Positions 1 to 12,582 of a stretch of 12,582 bases of DNA are shown one piece after another (positions within the stretch are counted from its first letter, which is position 1; the number at the start of each line of letters is the position of its first letter). Source of the stretch: an uncultured Polyangiaceae bacterium (GTDB taxonomy: Bacteria > Myxococcota_A > Polyangia > Polyangiales > Houyiibacteriaceae); NCBI GenBank assembly GCA_947258625.1, contig CAMYJN010000019.1, positions 1-12,582 on the forward strand, read 5' to 3'. The translations under genes and the position numbers were made by a program. The notes under the pieces are model-generated. The model worked only from the letters and a program-made list of their open reading frames with translations. It was not told the origin of the DNA and made no database searches.

Positions 1-1863
1 GGTCCAGGTTTCATCGGTCATCGAAGACAGCTCGTAGGGACTGACGCCCAAAAGCCTCGTGAGCAGCGCGCGCCGGACCGCGCCGGAGTCGCCCGGCATC
101 AGGGCCGCTTCGAGCACGGCTCTCAGCTCCGAAGCGATCTCGGTCCCAAGCACCGTCGAGCCGCCATCGAGCGAGGTCGGGATTTGGAGTGCGCGCAGCG
201 CAGCGGTCACTTCGATCGCCTGCGTGTTGCTGCGGCACAGCACTGCGACGTCGTCGGCGACCACGGGGCGCCCGTCGATTCGAGCGTCGGAATGCAACAG
301 CAGTGCGATCTCGTTCGCGACGATCGGTGCAACCGCCTCGGCGAGCGTACCCGTGAGCTGGTCCTCCCCGACGAAGACCACTTCCAAGCCGGGGTCGAGA
401 CTCAAACGGTCCTTCGCTTCGTGCGCGACCGCCTCTTCGAAGTCGATGTCCTCGAGCGCGAACGCAGGCTTCCTCCGGGAGAACAAAGCGTTCACCCCCT
501 CGACGACCGCAGGGTCGGAGCGCCAGTTGGTCTTCAGCGTGTGCTTCCGCTCGCCGACGTCAGCCGACGCACCGATGTAGGAAAACACGTCCGCCCCGCG
601 AAACGAGTAGATGGCTTGCTTCGGGTCGCCGACGTAGACCGCCGCGCCCTCGCCATAGATCGCCCGGAAGATCCCGTACTGCACCGAATCGGTGTCTTGA
701 AATTCATCGACGAGCGCGAGCGGATACGCCTTTGAAATCTTCGCGATGACCTCGTCGCGATTGGACGCAGCGCTGCCTGTCAGCGAGGGATGCAACGGCA
801 CGTAGACCGCCGTCAGCAAGTCGTCGAATGTGAAGACTGCGGTTTCGTCCCGGCGCTTGCGCGACGCGCTCCGGGCGCGCTCGATGAAGCGCAGCTGCAC
901 CTCGAACACCGCATAGTCGAGCATCGGGACGAGCGCTTCGTGGGCGTCCCAAAGGCTGCGGCAAGCTTCGAAAAACTCGTGCGCCGGCTCCTCGCGGCCC
1001 TTCTTCATCGTCATCTTGCCCTGCGCGAGCCGCAACAAGCATGTTGGCGGGTACGCAAAACGCGCCTCCCCGAAAAAGTCGTCGAGCTCTGGAATCCAGG
1101 TCTTCGGGATGCTTCTGAGGTTGTACTTCTGCCGGTTGAAGTTTTCGTTCTGAAGGAGGATTTCGCAGATCTGCGCTCGCTCCGCGGTCCAGAGATCCGC
1201 CGCGCGGCGACGCAGCTCCAACCAGTTCGCAACGATGTCCTCGTTCGCTTCTCGCGGTTCGGGACCCAGGATCTCCGTACCCGGCATCACGGCGACGGTG
1301 GCGAGCTGCGCTAGATGATCCGGCCCGACTTTGGCTTCGCTCAGGGCATGCAGCAGCCATTCGCCTTGGTCGTAGAGCTCGCTCGCCCAAAAATCGACGG
1401 CGAGCTCCGAGTGCAGGGCGCCCGCGTCCTCGGAGACTTCGAGGTCGAAATCGATTCCAAACTCTAGTGGGTACTCCTGGAGCAGCCGCTGGCAGAACCC
1501 GTGGATCGTCAGGATGGCGGCCTGGTCCATCTTTCCGATGGCATTTCGGAGGCGACGTTCGGCCTCGTTTCGGCCCAGGCGTTCGACCGCAGCGCCGACG
1601 ACCTCGCTGAGCGCATCCGCTTGCTCCTCTGATGGATCCAACAGCGCAAGCGCCTCTGCGATTCGTTTGCGTGCGCGGACCCGGAGCTCGGCCGTCGCTG
1701 CCTTCGTATAGGTGACCACCAAAATCTGCTCGGGCGCGAGCCCGAGCTCGAGTATGGCGCGAACGAAGTACGTCGTGATCGCGTAGGTCTTGCCCGTGCC
1801 GGCGCTTGCCTCGACGAGCGTCGGCGCGTCGAGTGGCACGAGCTCGGGACGCACCGCGGTCAT
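1..1863 (-). CDS. recB: RecB, exonuclease V beta subunit, N-terminal helicase part (runs off left edge)
   Basis: This is the 3'->5' SF1 helicase subunit of the RecBCD double-strand-break repair complex. Only the first 621 codons are in the window and the frame stays open to base 1, so the C-terminal nuclease domain lies outside. Reading the minus strand from the ATG at 1863, I see Walker A ASAGTGKT (residues 19-26), motif Ia VVTYTKAATAEL shortly after, Walker B VDEFQDTD (D386, E387), motif III VGDPKQAIYSFRGADVF (around 411-427), motif IV TNWRS (N446, R448) and later LCRSNTQA. Motif order and spacing match RecB rather than UvrD or AddA. The ATG overlaps the recC stop as ATGA, and GGAG lies six bases upstream inside the recC end, so translational coupling is likely. 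The long arginine-rich reading frame over the same bases is a shadow. RecB identity is confident; the nuclease half cannot be judged. Confidence 0.95.
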   Translation of the reverse strand, partial: MTAVRPELVPLDAPTLVEASAGTGKTYAITTYFVRAILELGLAPEQILVVTYTKAATAELRVRARKRIAEALALLDPSEEQADALSEVVGAAVERLGRNEAERRLRNAIGKMDQAAILTIHGFCQRLLQEYPLEFGIDFDLEVSEDAGALHSELAVDFWASELYDQGEWLLHALSEAKVGPDHLAQLATVAVMPGTEILGPEPREANEDIVANWLELRRRAADLWTAERAQICEILLQNENFNRQKYNLRSIPKTWIPELDDFFGEARFAYPPTCLLRLAQGKMTMKKGREEPAHEFFEACRSLWDAHEALVPMLDYAVFEVQLRFIERARSASRKRRDETAVFTFDDLLTAVYVPLHPSLTGSAASNRDEVIAKISKAYPLALVDEFQDTDSVQYGIFRAIYGEGAAVYVGDPKQAIYSFRGADVFSYIGASADVGERKHTLKTNWRSDPAVVEGVNALFSRRKPAFALEDIDFEEAVAHEAKDRLSLDPGLEVVFVGEDQLTGTLAEAVAPIVANEIALLLHSDARIDGRPVVADDVAVLCRSNTQAIEVTAALRALQIPTSLDGGSTVLGTEIASELRAVLEAALMPGDSGAVRRALLTRLLGVSPYELSSMTDETWT

Positions 1864-4800
1864 GACTCGCTCCGATGCTCGATGAGCGGCCCGAACACGG
1901 TGACTGCGGCTCGCTCAAAGGCTTGCGCCCAGCGCTCATCGGCGAACGGGTCAAACGAACCGAAGGCGTAGCCCAGGCGCGCGTCCCTGCCGCAGAGTTT
2001 TCGCCATTCGTCCCTTGCCGCTTTCAAGGCTGTGGATGGGTTTTCTGGGTCACGCTTTTCGGCGAAGATTCGCGAAGCGGTTTCAAGCAAGGGAATGGGT
2101 CCTTCGAGGCAATCTCGATAGATCGCGAGCAGCGTGTCGAGCACGTGCCCAGGTTCTTCGAGCGGCGCAAAAGAGACGAGGCTCGCTCGCTGGTTTTCGC
2201 CGCGAAGCACGAGATTCGTCGGGCGCATCGTTCGGGTGGCCGCTTGCAAGAGCAGGTGTTCGATCCAAGCCGCCAGCTCTGCTTTGCGCCCGGCCTTCGT
2301 GAAACGCTTCACGAGGCGCTGATTGGGAAACAGGCCGTCCACGCGACCTTCTAAGACGAGCCCGCCGACCTCGAACGAGAGAAGCTCCGACCGGGCTGCC
2401 GCATCGTCTTGCAGCCTGTCGGCCCGTGCGGTCACAGCGTCGATCTCCCGCGTCAGCGCCCGCCGTTGAAGGGCGCCCCAGGTTCCATCCGGGAACTCGG
2501 GCGCGGCTCCGAGGTATTCGCGAAGGCCGGCGTCGCGAAGGCCGGCACGAAGGGCTGCGTTTCCAACCACGGCGGCGTCGAGCGGCGAGATCTGCGTCAC
2601 CGCGCTCGTCGGCTCGTAGAGCTCCAACCCTCGAAAATCGGCCAGCAAGACCCTGTCGATGAACGAGGCAATCGGGTTCCAAAGCCAGGCGGCGAGCTCA
2701 CCTGTCGATACGACGGGGTCCGGTTCGCCGACCTCGGCTCGAAGCTCCACACTTGCGCGCTCGGCGGGCGCCTCACCGAGTGCTTCGGCGATTCGCAGAT
2801 ACCGCGGCGAGCTGCTCTGAAACGGCGCTCTGCCGTCGAAATAGGAAGCGTCGAAGGCATGTCGAGGATGCGTGGTTGGTTCGATCAGCGGCGCCCCATC
2901 CGGACCCTGGTAGTAGCGGTTGACCGTCTCGCGAAGCTCCCACAGCAGCGGTGACGGACTCGCGCCGTCTCGCGAACCCGACGAAGGGGCCCCATACGTG
3001 ACGATGAGGCGGTCACGCGCGCAAAGAATCGCCTGCAGGAATGCATGACGGTCGTCGTTGCGTTTGTTCCGGTCGCCCGGGCGCGGCGAATCTCGCGTCA
3101 CATCGAAGCTCAGGCGCTTGTCCGCGCGGGGAAACGACTCTTCGTTCATTCCGACGACGCAGACGAGTCGAAACGGCACCGGCCGCATGGGAACGAGCTC
3201 CGCGATGGTCACACCACGACGCATGAATCCCACCGCTGGGGTGTCTCTCAGCAGCAGCCCCTCGAGCTCCCGGCGTATGGTTTTCAGCGGCAGGGCGCCG
3301 TCGTATCCGCTCTCCTCGGCCGACTCTTTCAAGCCGTGGAGCGCTTCCCGCACGACACGCACCGCGGCGCTCCATTCATCATCCTCCGAGAAGAGCGACG
3401 CGCAAAGCCCTGCGAGCAGCTCAGCCCAGTCGCCGATGCTGTGCGCCTGGCGCGCCTCGCGTCGCACCTCGAAAAGCGTCTCGCCGAGACGAGACAAGCG
3501 CGCCACCAGCGCGGCGTCCTCGAGCGATGGCGCCCCCCGCGGGAGCAGGCCTTCGAAGACTCCGGTGTCCTCCGGGGGCGACGCGAACCCCAAGAACAGC
3601 CTGGCAAAACCCGCTCGCCAGGTGTGCAGAGGCTCGGCGGGAAACTCGAGCTCGGCGCGGTGCTCGGCGTCGACGCCCCAGCGGATGCCCGCAGCCGCGA
3701 GCAGCTCGGTGAGCCGCGCTCGTTCGTCCGGGCTGAAGCGAAAGTCCTCTCGCATCGATTCGGCGTCGATAAGCCGCAGTAGATCGAGAACCGAGAATCT
3801 CGAGTCGAGCACATCGAGCACCGCCGTGAAGTCGTCATAAAAACGCGCGTCGTCCCGTGTCAGGCGGTCGTGGACTTCGTAGGGAATGCGATGTGGCCCT
3901 TCCTGCCCGAACACCGCTCGAAAGACCGGCGCGTAGGTCTCCAGGTCCGGCGCCATGACGACGATGTCTTCGGGCAGCAGCGTAGGGTCGTCCTCGAGTG
4001 CGCCTTGAACGGCTTCGTAGACGACCTGCGCCTCCCGCATCGGGCCGGTGCACGCATGGAGGGTAATCGAGGAATCCCAAGCTTCGTGGACGGGTCGCTC
4101 CGCCGGCGGAGGTGGGCTTCGAAACTCGAACAGGTCGGCCTGCAGCGAGCGCAGCAGGTTCGTTCGCACCGGTGGCTGGTAGGCCTCCGTCTGGCCGCCA
4201 AGCTCCTGGTCGATCGAGAGCAGGACTTGCTGGAAGTCACGGCTCAAGCGTCCGACGTTCGATAGAAACGCATGTCCGTCGGCCGAGGCCTGCTCCTCGT
4301 GCGAAAGCAGCACGTCCCCCAGGTATTCCGGGGAGGGTTCCAGAACATAGAGCGTCGTGGGGACCGAGCGCGAGAAGGCGTTGAAGAACTGAAGGAACAG
4401 CGGCGGGATGGTTTCGAGCGCAAACACGTGAAGGCGTTCAAAGCTCAGCGCGCTTGCGTCGAGGTCGTTTCGGAGCGTGGGCAGCGCCTCTTGAATGCGC
4501 GAGGCGAGGTCGTGCGGCCCCAGTGCCCGCGCGACGCGATGCCAGAGCTCCGGCTGCCAGCCCGGGGATCGCTCGTCCGCCCACTTGAACAGCACGTCCG
4601 GGCGATACACGACGTAGTCGTCGTACACGTTAGAGAGACCGGCCGCGAAGCGAAGCACGCGATCGGGGTGCGCTTCAGCTCCCAAATACGGAAGCAGCTC
4701 TTCCGGCGCAGACTCCTGGAGCAAGCGCGCTATCGTCCATTTGAGGCGATCGGGGGAATACGCAGGAGCCTCATCGGATCGTCCGATCGCTCGTTCGAGC

Positions 4801-5009
4801 ACCTCTTCGATCAGCGCGCGCGGGAAGGGAAACGAAGGATTTCCCCAGACGCCCAGCCGCTCGGCGAGCGCGAGGGTCAACCAACGCTCCATGCCCCGGC
4901 TCTGAACGACGATGACCTCGTTCTTGAAAGGCCCGAGGGGCTTCTCGCGAATCAGCGATGCGAGCGCGTCTGCGAGGTTCTCGGTTCGGTTGCTGCGGAT
5001 GAGCTCCAT
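1860..5009 (-). CDS. recC: RecC, exonuclease V gamma subunit
   Basis: RecC holds the RecBCD complex together, splits the duplex and, in enterobacteria, reads the Chi signal through an inactivated helicase/nuclease fold. At 1049 residues this protein is slightly shorter than the roughly 1120 of E. coli. Family hallmarks visible are VQSRGMERWLTLALAERLG (about 35-53), VVMAPDLETYAPVFRAVFG in the middle, VCVVGMNEESFPR (about 616-628) followed by GDRNKRNDDRHAFLQAI, and a C-terminal region with ELAAWLWNPIASFIDRVL. No Walker A motif is apparent, as expected for RecC. The ATG at 5009 begins four bases after the stop of the SRPBCC gene; I see no strong ribosome binding site, so coupling to that gene is plausible. 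The stop overlaps the recB start (ATGA). A 15-base tandem duplication lies within the gene near 2518-2546. Whether this RecC recognises a Chi sequence, and which one, cannot be told. Confidence 0.95.
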   Translation of the reverse strand: MELIRSNRTENLADALASLIREKPLGPFKNEVIVVQSRGMERWLTLALAERLGVWGNPSFPFPRALIEEVLERAIGRSDEAPAYSPDRLKWTIARLLQESAPEELLPYLGAEAHPDRVLRFAAGLSNVYDDYVVYRPDVLFKWADERSPGWQPELWHRVARALGPHDLASRIQEALPTLRNDLDASALSFERLHVFALETIPPLFLQFFNAFSRSVPTTLYVLEPSPEYLGDVLLSHEEQASADGHAFLSNVGRLSRDFQQVLLSIDQELGGQTEAYQPPVRTNLLRSLQADLFEFRSPPPPAERPVHEAWDSSITLHACTGPMREAQVVYEAVQGALEDDPTLLPEDIVVMAPDLETYAPVFRAVFGQEGPHRIPYEVHDRLTRDDARFYDDFTAVLDVLDSRFSVLDLLRLIDAESMREDFRFSPDERARLTELLAAAGIRWGVDAEHRAELEFPAEPLHTWRAGFARLFLGFASPPEDTGVFEGLLPRGAPSLEDAALVARLSRLGETLFEVRREARQAHSIGDWAELLAGLCASLFSEDDEWSAAVRVVREALHGLKESAEESGYDGALPLKTIRRELEGLLLRDTPAVGFMRRGVTIAELVPMRPVPFRLVCVVGMNEESFPRADKRLSFDVTRDSPRPGDRNKRNDDRHAFLQAILCARDRLIVTYGAPSSGSRDGASPSPLLWELRETVNRYYQGPDGAPLIEPTTHPRHAFDASYFDGRAPFQSSSPRYLRIAEALGEAPAERASVELRAEVGEPDPVVSTGELAAWLWNPIASFIDRVLLADFRGLELYEPTSAVTQISPLDAAVVGNAALRAGLRDAGLREYLGAAPEFPDGTWGALQRRALTREIDAVTARADRLQDDAAARSELLSFEVGGLVLEGRVDGLFPNQRLVKRFTKAGRKAELAAWIEHLLLQAATRTMRPTNLVLRGENQRASLVSFAPLEEPGHVLDTLLAIYRDCLEGPIPLLETASRIFAEKRDPENPSTALKAARDEWRKLCGRDARLGYAFGSFDPFADERWAQAFERAAVTVFGPLIEHRSES
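2518..2546. repeat. 15-bp tandem duplication inside recC
   Basis: The unit tcgcgaaggccggcg occurs twice head to tail; the second copy lacks a match at its last base. Because the period is divisible by three, it keeps the recC frame and encodes two near-identical five-residue units within RAGLRDAGLREYL. It may be an in-frame slippage duplication or just compositional bias in an alanine/arginine/leucine-rich helix. Confidence 0.6.
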
Positions 5010-5013
5010 GCGC

Positions 5014-5529
5014 TCAACGAGTCGTGAACTTTCGTTCGAGGTTCTTCATACCTCTGCGGAGCGCCACTTGAAACAGCTTTGTGCCCGCCCATGCCTTGAG
5101 CGGGTTACTCGCGAGCCGACCGTACGCCAACCAGCAAATCACCGTGCCGCCGTCGGGATGCGGCTCGCAGGTCATCACGCCGAGGTGGTCGAAGCACAGC
5201 CCCAAGAACGCCTCGTCATTGGCGGAGTAAGCGAGCAGGCGCGGCGCTTCGTACGCCTTCACCCGCTCCCGAACCAGCGTCGAGCCCGCGCTCTTGATGA
5301 CGCGAACCGCCCCGACCTGGCCGGGCGCTTCGGCCTCGCTGTTGTCGGTCCAGCTCTTCTTGACGCCGATGATCCATTCGCTCGATCGATCGAAGTTGCT
5401 TATGTAGTTGAAGAGCTCCTGCTGCGTGACGTCGAGTCGCTTGGTCGTTTCGAACAGAAGCGGTTGATCGCTGAGGCGTGCGCCTGTTTCCTTGGCGTAC
5501 ACAGTGAAGTCCGAGAAGGCGCTCATCAC
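5014..5529 (-). CDS. SRPBCC (START-like) superfamily protein, function unknown
   Basis: The product is 171 residues with no signal peptide or membrane segment visible. Pattern features suggest an SRPBCC/polyketide-cyclase-like helix-grip fold. After a short leader comes FETTKRLDVTQQELFNYI (a beta strand, then the first helix), then FDRSSEWIIGVKKS, then GQVGAVRVIKS and a run of alternating strands. It ends with a long C-terminal helix, LKAWAGTKLFQVALRRGMKN, that would close a hydrophobic cavity. Members bind lipids, polyketides or other hydrophobic ligands, but sequence does not reveal a ligand and I see no catalytic signature. The frame opens with GTG at 5529 followed at once by ATG at 5526. 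GGAG about 13 bases upstream of the GTG fits GTG slightly better, and either start gives the same protein within one residue. It sits 34 bp after nspC and 4 bp before recC, so it is probably co-transcribed with both. The fold is moderately sure; the role is unknown. Confidence 0.8.
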   Translation of the reverse strand: MMSAFSDFTVYAKETGARLSDQPLLFETTKRLDVTQQELFNYISNFDRSSEWIIGVKKSWTDNSEAEAPGQVGAVRVIKSAGSTLVRERVKAYEAPRLLAYSANDEAFLGLCFDHLGVMTCEPHPDGGTVICWLAYGRLASNPLKAWAGTKLFQVALRRGMKNLERKFTTR

Positions 5530-5563
5530 GCGAGTCTTACCGCTCCGGGTCGAAGTTCAAGGC

Positions 5564-6714
5564 TCAAGAGAGCCTGTTGCGGTAGTCTTCGTATCCAAAG
5601 CGGCGCTGGACGCGGTAGGAGTCGTCCCGCGGGTCATAGAGCGCAATCGATGGGAGCCGAACGCCGTTGAACGTCGTGGTCTTGACCATCGTGTAGTGCG
5701 CCATGTCCTCGAAAACGAGCCGGTCTCCGACCTTAAGCGGCTCGGCAAAGGAGTACTCCCCAATCACGTCGCCGGCCAAGCAGGTCAGTCCACCGAGCCG
5801 GTAGCTGTGCGCCAGCTTTCCCGGCTCCGAGGCATCTCGAATCTCTGGACGGTACGGCATTTCCAGCACATCGGGCATGTGCGCCGTCGCGGAGGTGTCG
5901 AGGATGGCGATCTGACCATCGTTCTCGATGAGGTCGAGCACCGTTGCGACAAGCACGCCGGTGTTCAACCCAATCGCTTCCCCCGGCTCGAGGTAGACAT
6001 CGACCCGGTGTTCTCGCTTGAACTCCCGAATCAAGTCGATGAGCAGCGCAACGTCGTAGTCGGGCTTGGTGATGTGATGGCCACCGCCGAAGTTCACCCA
6101 TTTCGCGTCGTCCAGCCAATATGCAAATTCGTCTTCGATGACGGCGAGCGTACGTTGAAGCGCATCCGCACCGAGCTCACAAAGCGTATGGAAGTGCAGG
6201 CCGTCGATGCCCCGAAGGTTGGCTTTCATCAGAGATTTTTTGGTGGCGCCGAGGCGTGACCGGGCCGCGCAGGGATCATAGATGGCCACGTCGACTTCGG
6301 AGTGCTCCGGATTGATGCGCAGCCCGAAGCTCGTGTCTGAAGCGTGCTCGCCGATGACCGCGCGAAAGCGATCGACCTGTGAAGGCGAGTTGAAGACGAC
6401 GTGGTCGGAGTAGCGAATCGACTCACGAAGCGACGCCTCGTCGAACGCGGGGCAATAGGTATGGACCTGCTTGCCGAGCTCGTCGTGGCCGAGTCGCGCC
6501 TCGTCCGGGCCGCTCGCCGACACGCCATCGAGGTACTTCCCCACCAGCGGGAACGTCGACCAGGTGGCGAAGCCCTTCAGGGCGAGCAAGATCCTGCAGT
6601 CTGCCGCGCGCTGAGCGTGCGCCAAGAGCTCCAAATTGCTCTCCAGGGCAGCGAGGTCGATCACGTAGGCCGGTGAATCGACGCGGCTCAGATCGAGCTG
6701 GGCGCAGGGGAGCA

Positions 6715-6715
<1 letters not shown>
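5564..6715 (-). CDS. nspC: Carboxynorspermidine/carboxyspermidine decarboxylase (NspC)
   Basis: This PLP enzyme of the alanine-racemase-fold decarboxylase group removes CO2 from carboxynorspermidine or carboxyspermidine to give norspermidine or spermidine in the cytoplasm. From the GTG at 6715 the protein is 383 residues, close to the family norm (about 375-385). Visible motifs are SPAYVID near the N terminus, LLALKGFA with the presumed PLP lysine K47, GLHFHTLCE, the glycine-rich phosphate-binding FGGGHHITK (about 209-217), YLEPGEAIGLNTG (about 242-254) and GLTCLAGDVIGEYSF containing the presumed catalytic C312 and D316. I chose GTG 6715 because AAGGAG lies five bases upstream and the codon overlaps the upstream TAG stop (TAGTG). 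A longer open frame reaching 6817 adds an arginine-rich leader that runs inside the upstream gene and is not family-like. Which diamine family it serves (diaminopropane or putrescine) cannot be decided from sequence. Confidence 0.94.
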
Positions 6716-7902
<1,187 letters not shown>

Positions 7903-8051
7903 CGAATCCTCCGCCCCGAGCCAAATGGTCTCGCCTCCCGCGGTTCGAGGTGTGACGTCGACGTACGCGATTTGCAAGCCAAGCCGCGTGACTTTCGAGG
8001 ATCCTTGTGTTTACCTCAGCCACCTGACGAGGGAAGGGCGCAGCCGTTCTA
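7903..8051. promoter_or_regulatory. Divergent intergenic region with likely promoters for both transcription units
   Basis: This 149-bp non-coding gap separates the minus-strand polyamine/rec cluster from the plus-strand activase gene, so both promoters should lie here. I cannot pick convincing -35/-10 pairs by eye. It contains a perfect 10-bp palindrome, acgtcgacgt (7955-7964), and an 8-bp palindrome, aggatcct (7998-8005), either of which could be part of an operator, though both are short. The edges carry ribosome binding sites: GGAGG for the dehydrogenase on the minus strand, and gggaaggg (8031-8038) for the activase at a rather long spacing of about 13 bases. Confidence 0.45.
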
Positions 8052-11645
<3,594 letters not shown>

Positions 11646-11656
11646 AAGGGTTAGTC

Positions 11657-12582
11657 ATGGCTGATGGTTTTGAAGTCGACATCGACAAAGAGCTTGCCGC
11701 ATTCGAAGCCGAAGAGCGGGCACGGCTAGGGCTCGAAGACAATCGAGAGCAGTGGACCGACTCGATGATCGATCCCTTCTTTACGGCGAGAGAGCGCGCG
11801 ACTGTCACGATTCTGAACGGCGGCCTCACCATGGCCCACGACGAGTTCGTCGCCTCGGCGCTCAAGGGCATTGGCTATAACACCCGCCCGATGGAATGCG
11901 CGGATGTGGCGTCGCTCCGATACGGCAAAGAGTTCGGCAACAAGGCGCAGTGCAATCCCACCTACTTCACAGTCGGAAACCTGGTCAAAGAGCTCACGCG
12001 CCTGCGCGATGAAGAGGGGATGTCGCCCCAGGAGATCATCGATCAATACATCTATTTGACCGCCGGCGCCTGCGGCCCGTGCCGGTTCGGCATGTACGTC
12101 ACCGAGTACCGTAAGGCGCTCCGCGACGCTGGCTTCGATGGCTTCCGCGTCGTGCTCTTCCAGCAGCAGTCCGGCTTCAAGCAGGCCACCGGCGAAGAAG
12201 TCGGCCTCGCGCTCAACCCAACGTTTTTCATGGCGCTTGCCCGCGGCCTGTTCGCCGGCGATGTGCTCAACCTGCTGAGCTACCGCGTTCGCCCATACGA
12301 GGTCGTCGAGGGCGCGACCGATCTCGCCATGGCCCAGGTGAAAGGCGAGGTTCGCGAAGCCCTCGAGCAGAACGGCAGTGTCCTTCGCGCTCTGTGGCAC
12401 GGCCGAAAGCATCTTGCGGCGGTCGAAGTCGATCGTCTCCTCGCAAAGCCGAAGGTCGCCATCATCGGAGAGTTCTGGGCGATGACGACCGAGGGAGACG
12501 GGAACTACCACCTCCAGCGATTCGTCGAATCCGAGGGCGGCGAAAACGACATTCAGACCCTGGTCAACTGGCTGCTCTACAC
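11657..12582 (+). CDS. 2-hydroxyacyl-CoA dehydratase component-like protein (COG3581/HgdB-like), cut by right edge
   Basis: The frame from ATG 11657 is open to the window end, giving 308 residues of an incomplete protein. AAAGGG six bases upstream is a good ribosome binding site, and the start is 11 bases after the activase stop, so the two are almost surely co-translated. After a charged N-terminal helix (about 8-35) there is TVTILNGGLTMAHDEFV, then PMECAD (C81), NKAQCNPTYFTVGNL (C99) and TAGACGPCRFGMYVTEY (C139, C142), then FQQQSGFKQATGEEVGLALN. The cysteine-rich GPCRFG signature and the CNPTYFTVGN motif are typical of the uncharacterised COG3581 proteins related to the Fe-S-binding HgdA/HgdB subunits. 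In some homologues I recall this part as the C-terminal domain of one larger chain with the activase; here it is a separate gene. The likely role is electron acceptor or catalytic partner of the upstream protein. Substrate unknown. Confidence 0.88.
   Translation, partial: MADGFEVDIDKELAAFEAEERARLGLEDNREQWTDSMIDPFFTARERATVTILNGGLTMAHDEFVASALKGIGYNTRPMECADVASLRYGKEFGNKAQCNPTYFTVGNLVKELTRLRDEEGMSPQEIIDQYIYLTAGACGPCRFGMYVTEYRKALRDAGFDGFRVVLFQQQSGFKQATGEEVGLALNPTFFMALARGLFAGDVLNLLSYRVRPYEVVEGATDLAMAQVKGEVREALEQNGSVLRALWHGRKHLAAVEVDRLLAKPKVAIIGEFWAMTTEGDGNYHLQRFVESEGGENDIQTLVNWLLY

Noticed and set aside
704..1954. 416-codon minus-strand open frame over the recB start
   Set aside because: It is arginine/serine/proline-rich low-complexity translation in a different frame from recB, whose frame carries all the helicase motifs. 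It is a GC-rich shadow.
3045..3840. Overlapping 245- and 260-codon plus-strand open frames antisense to recC
   Set aside because: Both lie entirely inside recC, which has conserved motifs through this stretch; their translations are compositionally biased and lack motifs.
5530..5563. Possible terminator between nspC and the SRPBCC gene
   Set aside because: The 34-bp gap has no GC-rich hairpin followed by a T tract on the minus strand, so read-through is more likely.
5492..6259. 255-codon plus-strand open frame antisense to nspC
   Set aside because: It overlaps the core nspC catalytic motifs on the opposite strand and has no visible domain or ribosome binding site; it is a shadow.
7903..7977. 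N-terminal extension of the dehydrogenase to 7977
   Set aside because: The extra 25 residues precede the Rossmann fold without family support, while ATG 7902 has an ideal GGAGG at proper spacing.
11726..12511. 261-codon minus-strand open frame over the dehydratase-component gene
   Set aside because: The plus-strand frame from 11657 has a good ribosome binding site and GPCRFG/CNPTYF motifs; the antisense frame has no recognisable features.

Overview
The window is GC-rich chromosomal DNA (about 60% by eye) densely packed with protein genes. I see no insertion sequence, phage gene, CRISPR array, tRNA or rRNA. The mix (RecBCD-type recombination genes, the carboxyspermidine/carboxynorspermidine polyamine route, and a giant 2-hydroxyacyl-CoA dehydratase activase) suits a free-living Gram-negative of the former Deltaproteobacteria, such as Myxococcota, but taxonomy is inference from gene content only.

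Minus strand, read from 7902 down to 1: five closely packed genes that look like one operon. First is a saccharopine-dehydrogenase-like carboxy(nor)spermidine dehydrogenase (7902-6715). Next is the PLP enzyme carboxynorspermidine decarboxylase, nspC (6715-5564), whose GTG start overlaps the preceding TAG stop by one base. Then come a small SRPBCC-fold protein (5529-5014), recC (5009-1860), and recB, which overlaps recC by ATGA and runs off the left edge after 621 codons. The first two genes form the two-step route aspartate semialdehyde + diamine -> carboxypolyamine -> (nor)spermidine. The last two encode subunits of the RecBCD helicase-nuclease; recD is not in the window.

Plus strand, from 8052: after a 149-bp divergent intergenic region lies a 1197-residue protein. 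It joins two tandem BadF/BcrA/HgdC-type ATPase domains, a cysteine-rich DUF2229 (COG3580-like) region and a C-terminal coiled coil. Eleven bases later begins a HgdB-like dehydratase-component gene (COG3581-like), cut by the right edge after 308 codons. Together they look like a self-contained ATP-driven low-potential electron-transfer system of unknown substrate.

The most interesting feature is this activase. Both ATPase domains keep a cysteine pair with the same 39-residue spacing (C135/C174 and C476/C515), so one chain could build the single [4Fe-4S] cluster that classical activators build as homodimers. Its dehydratase-like portion is divided between this chain and the next gene.
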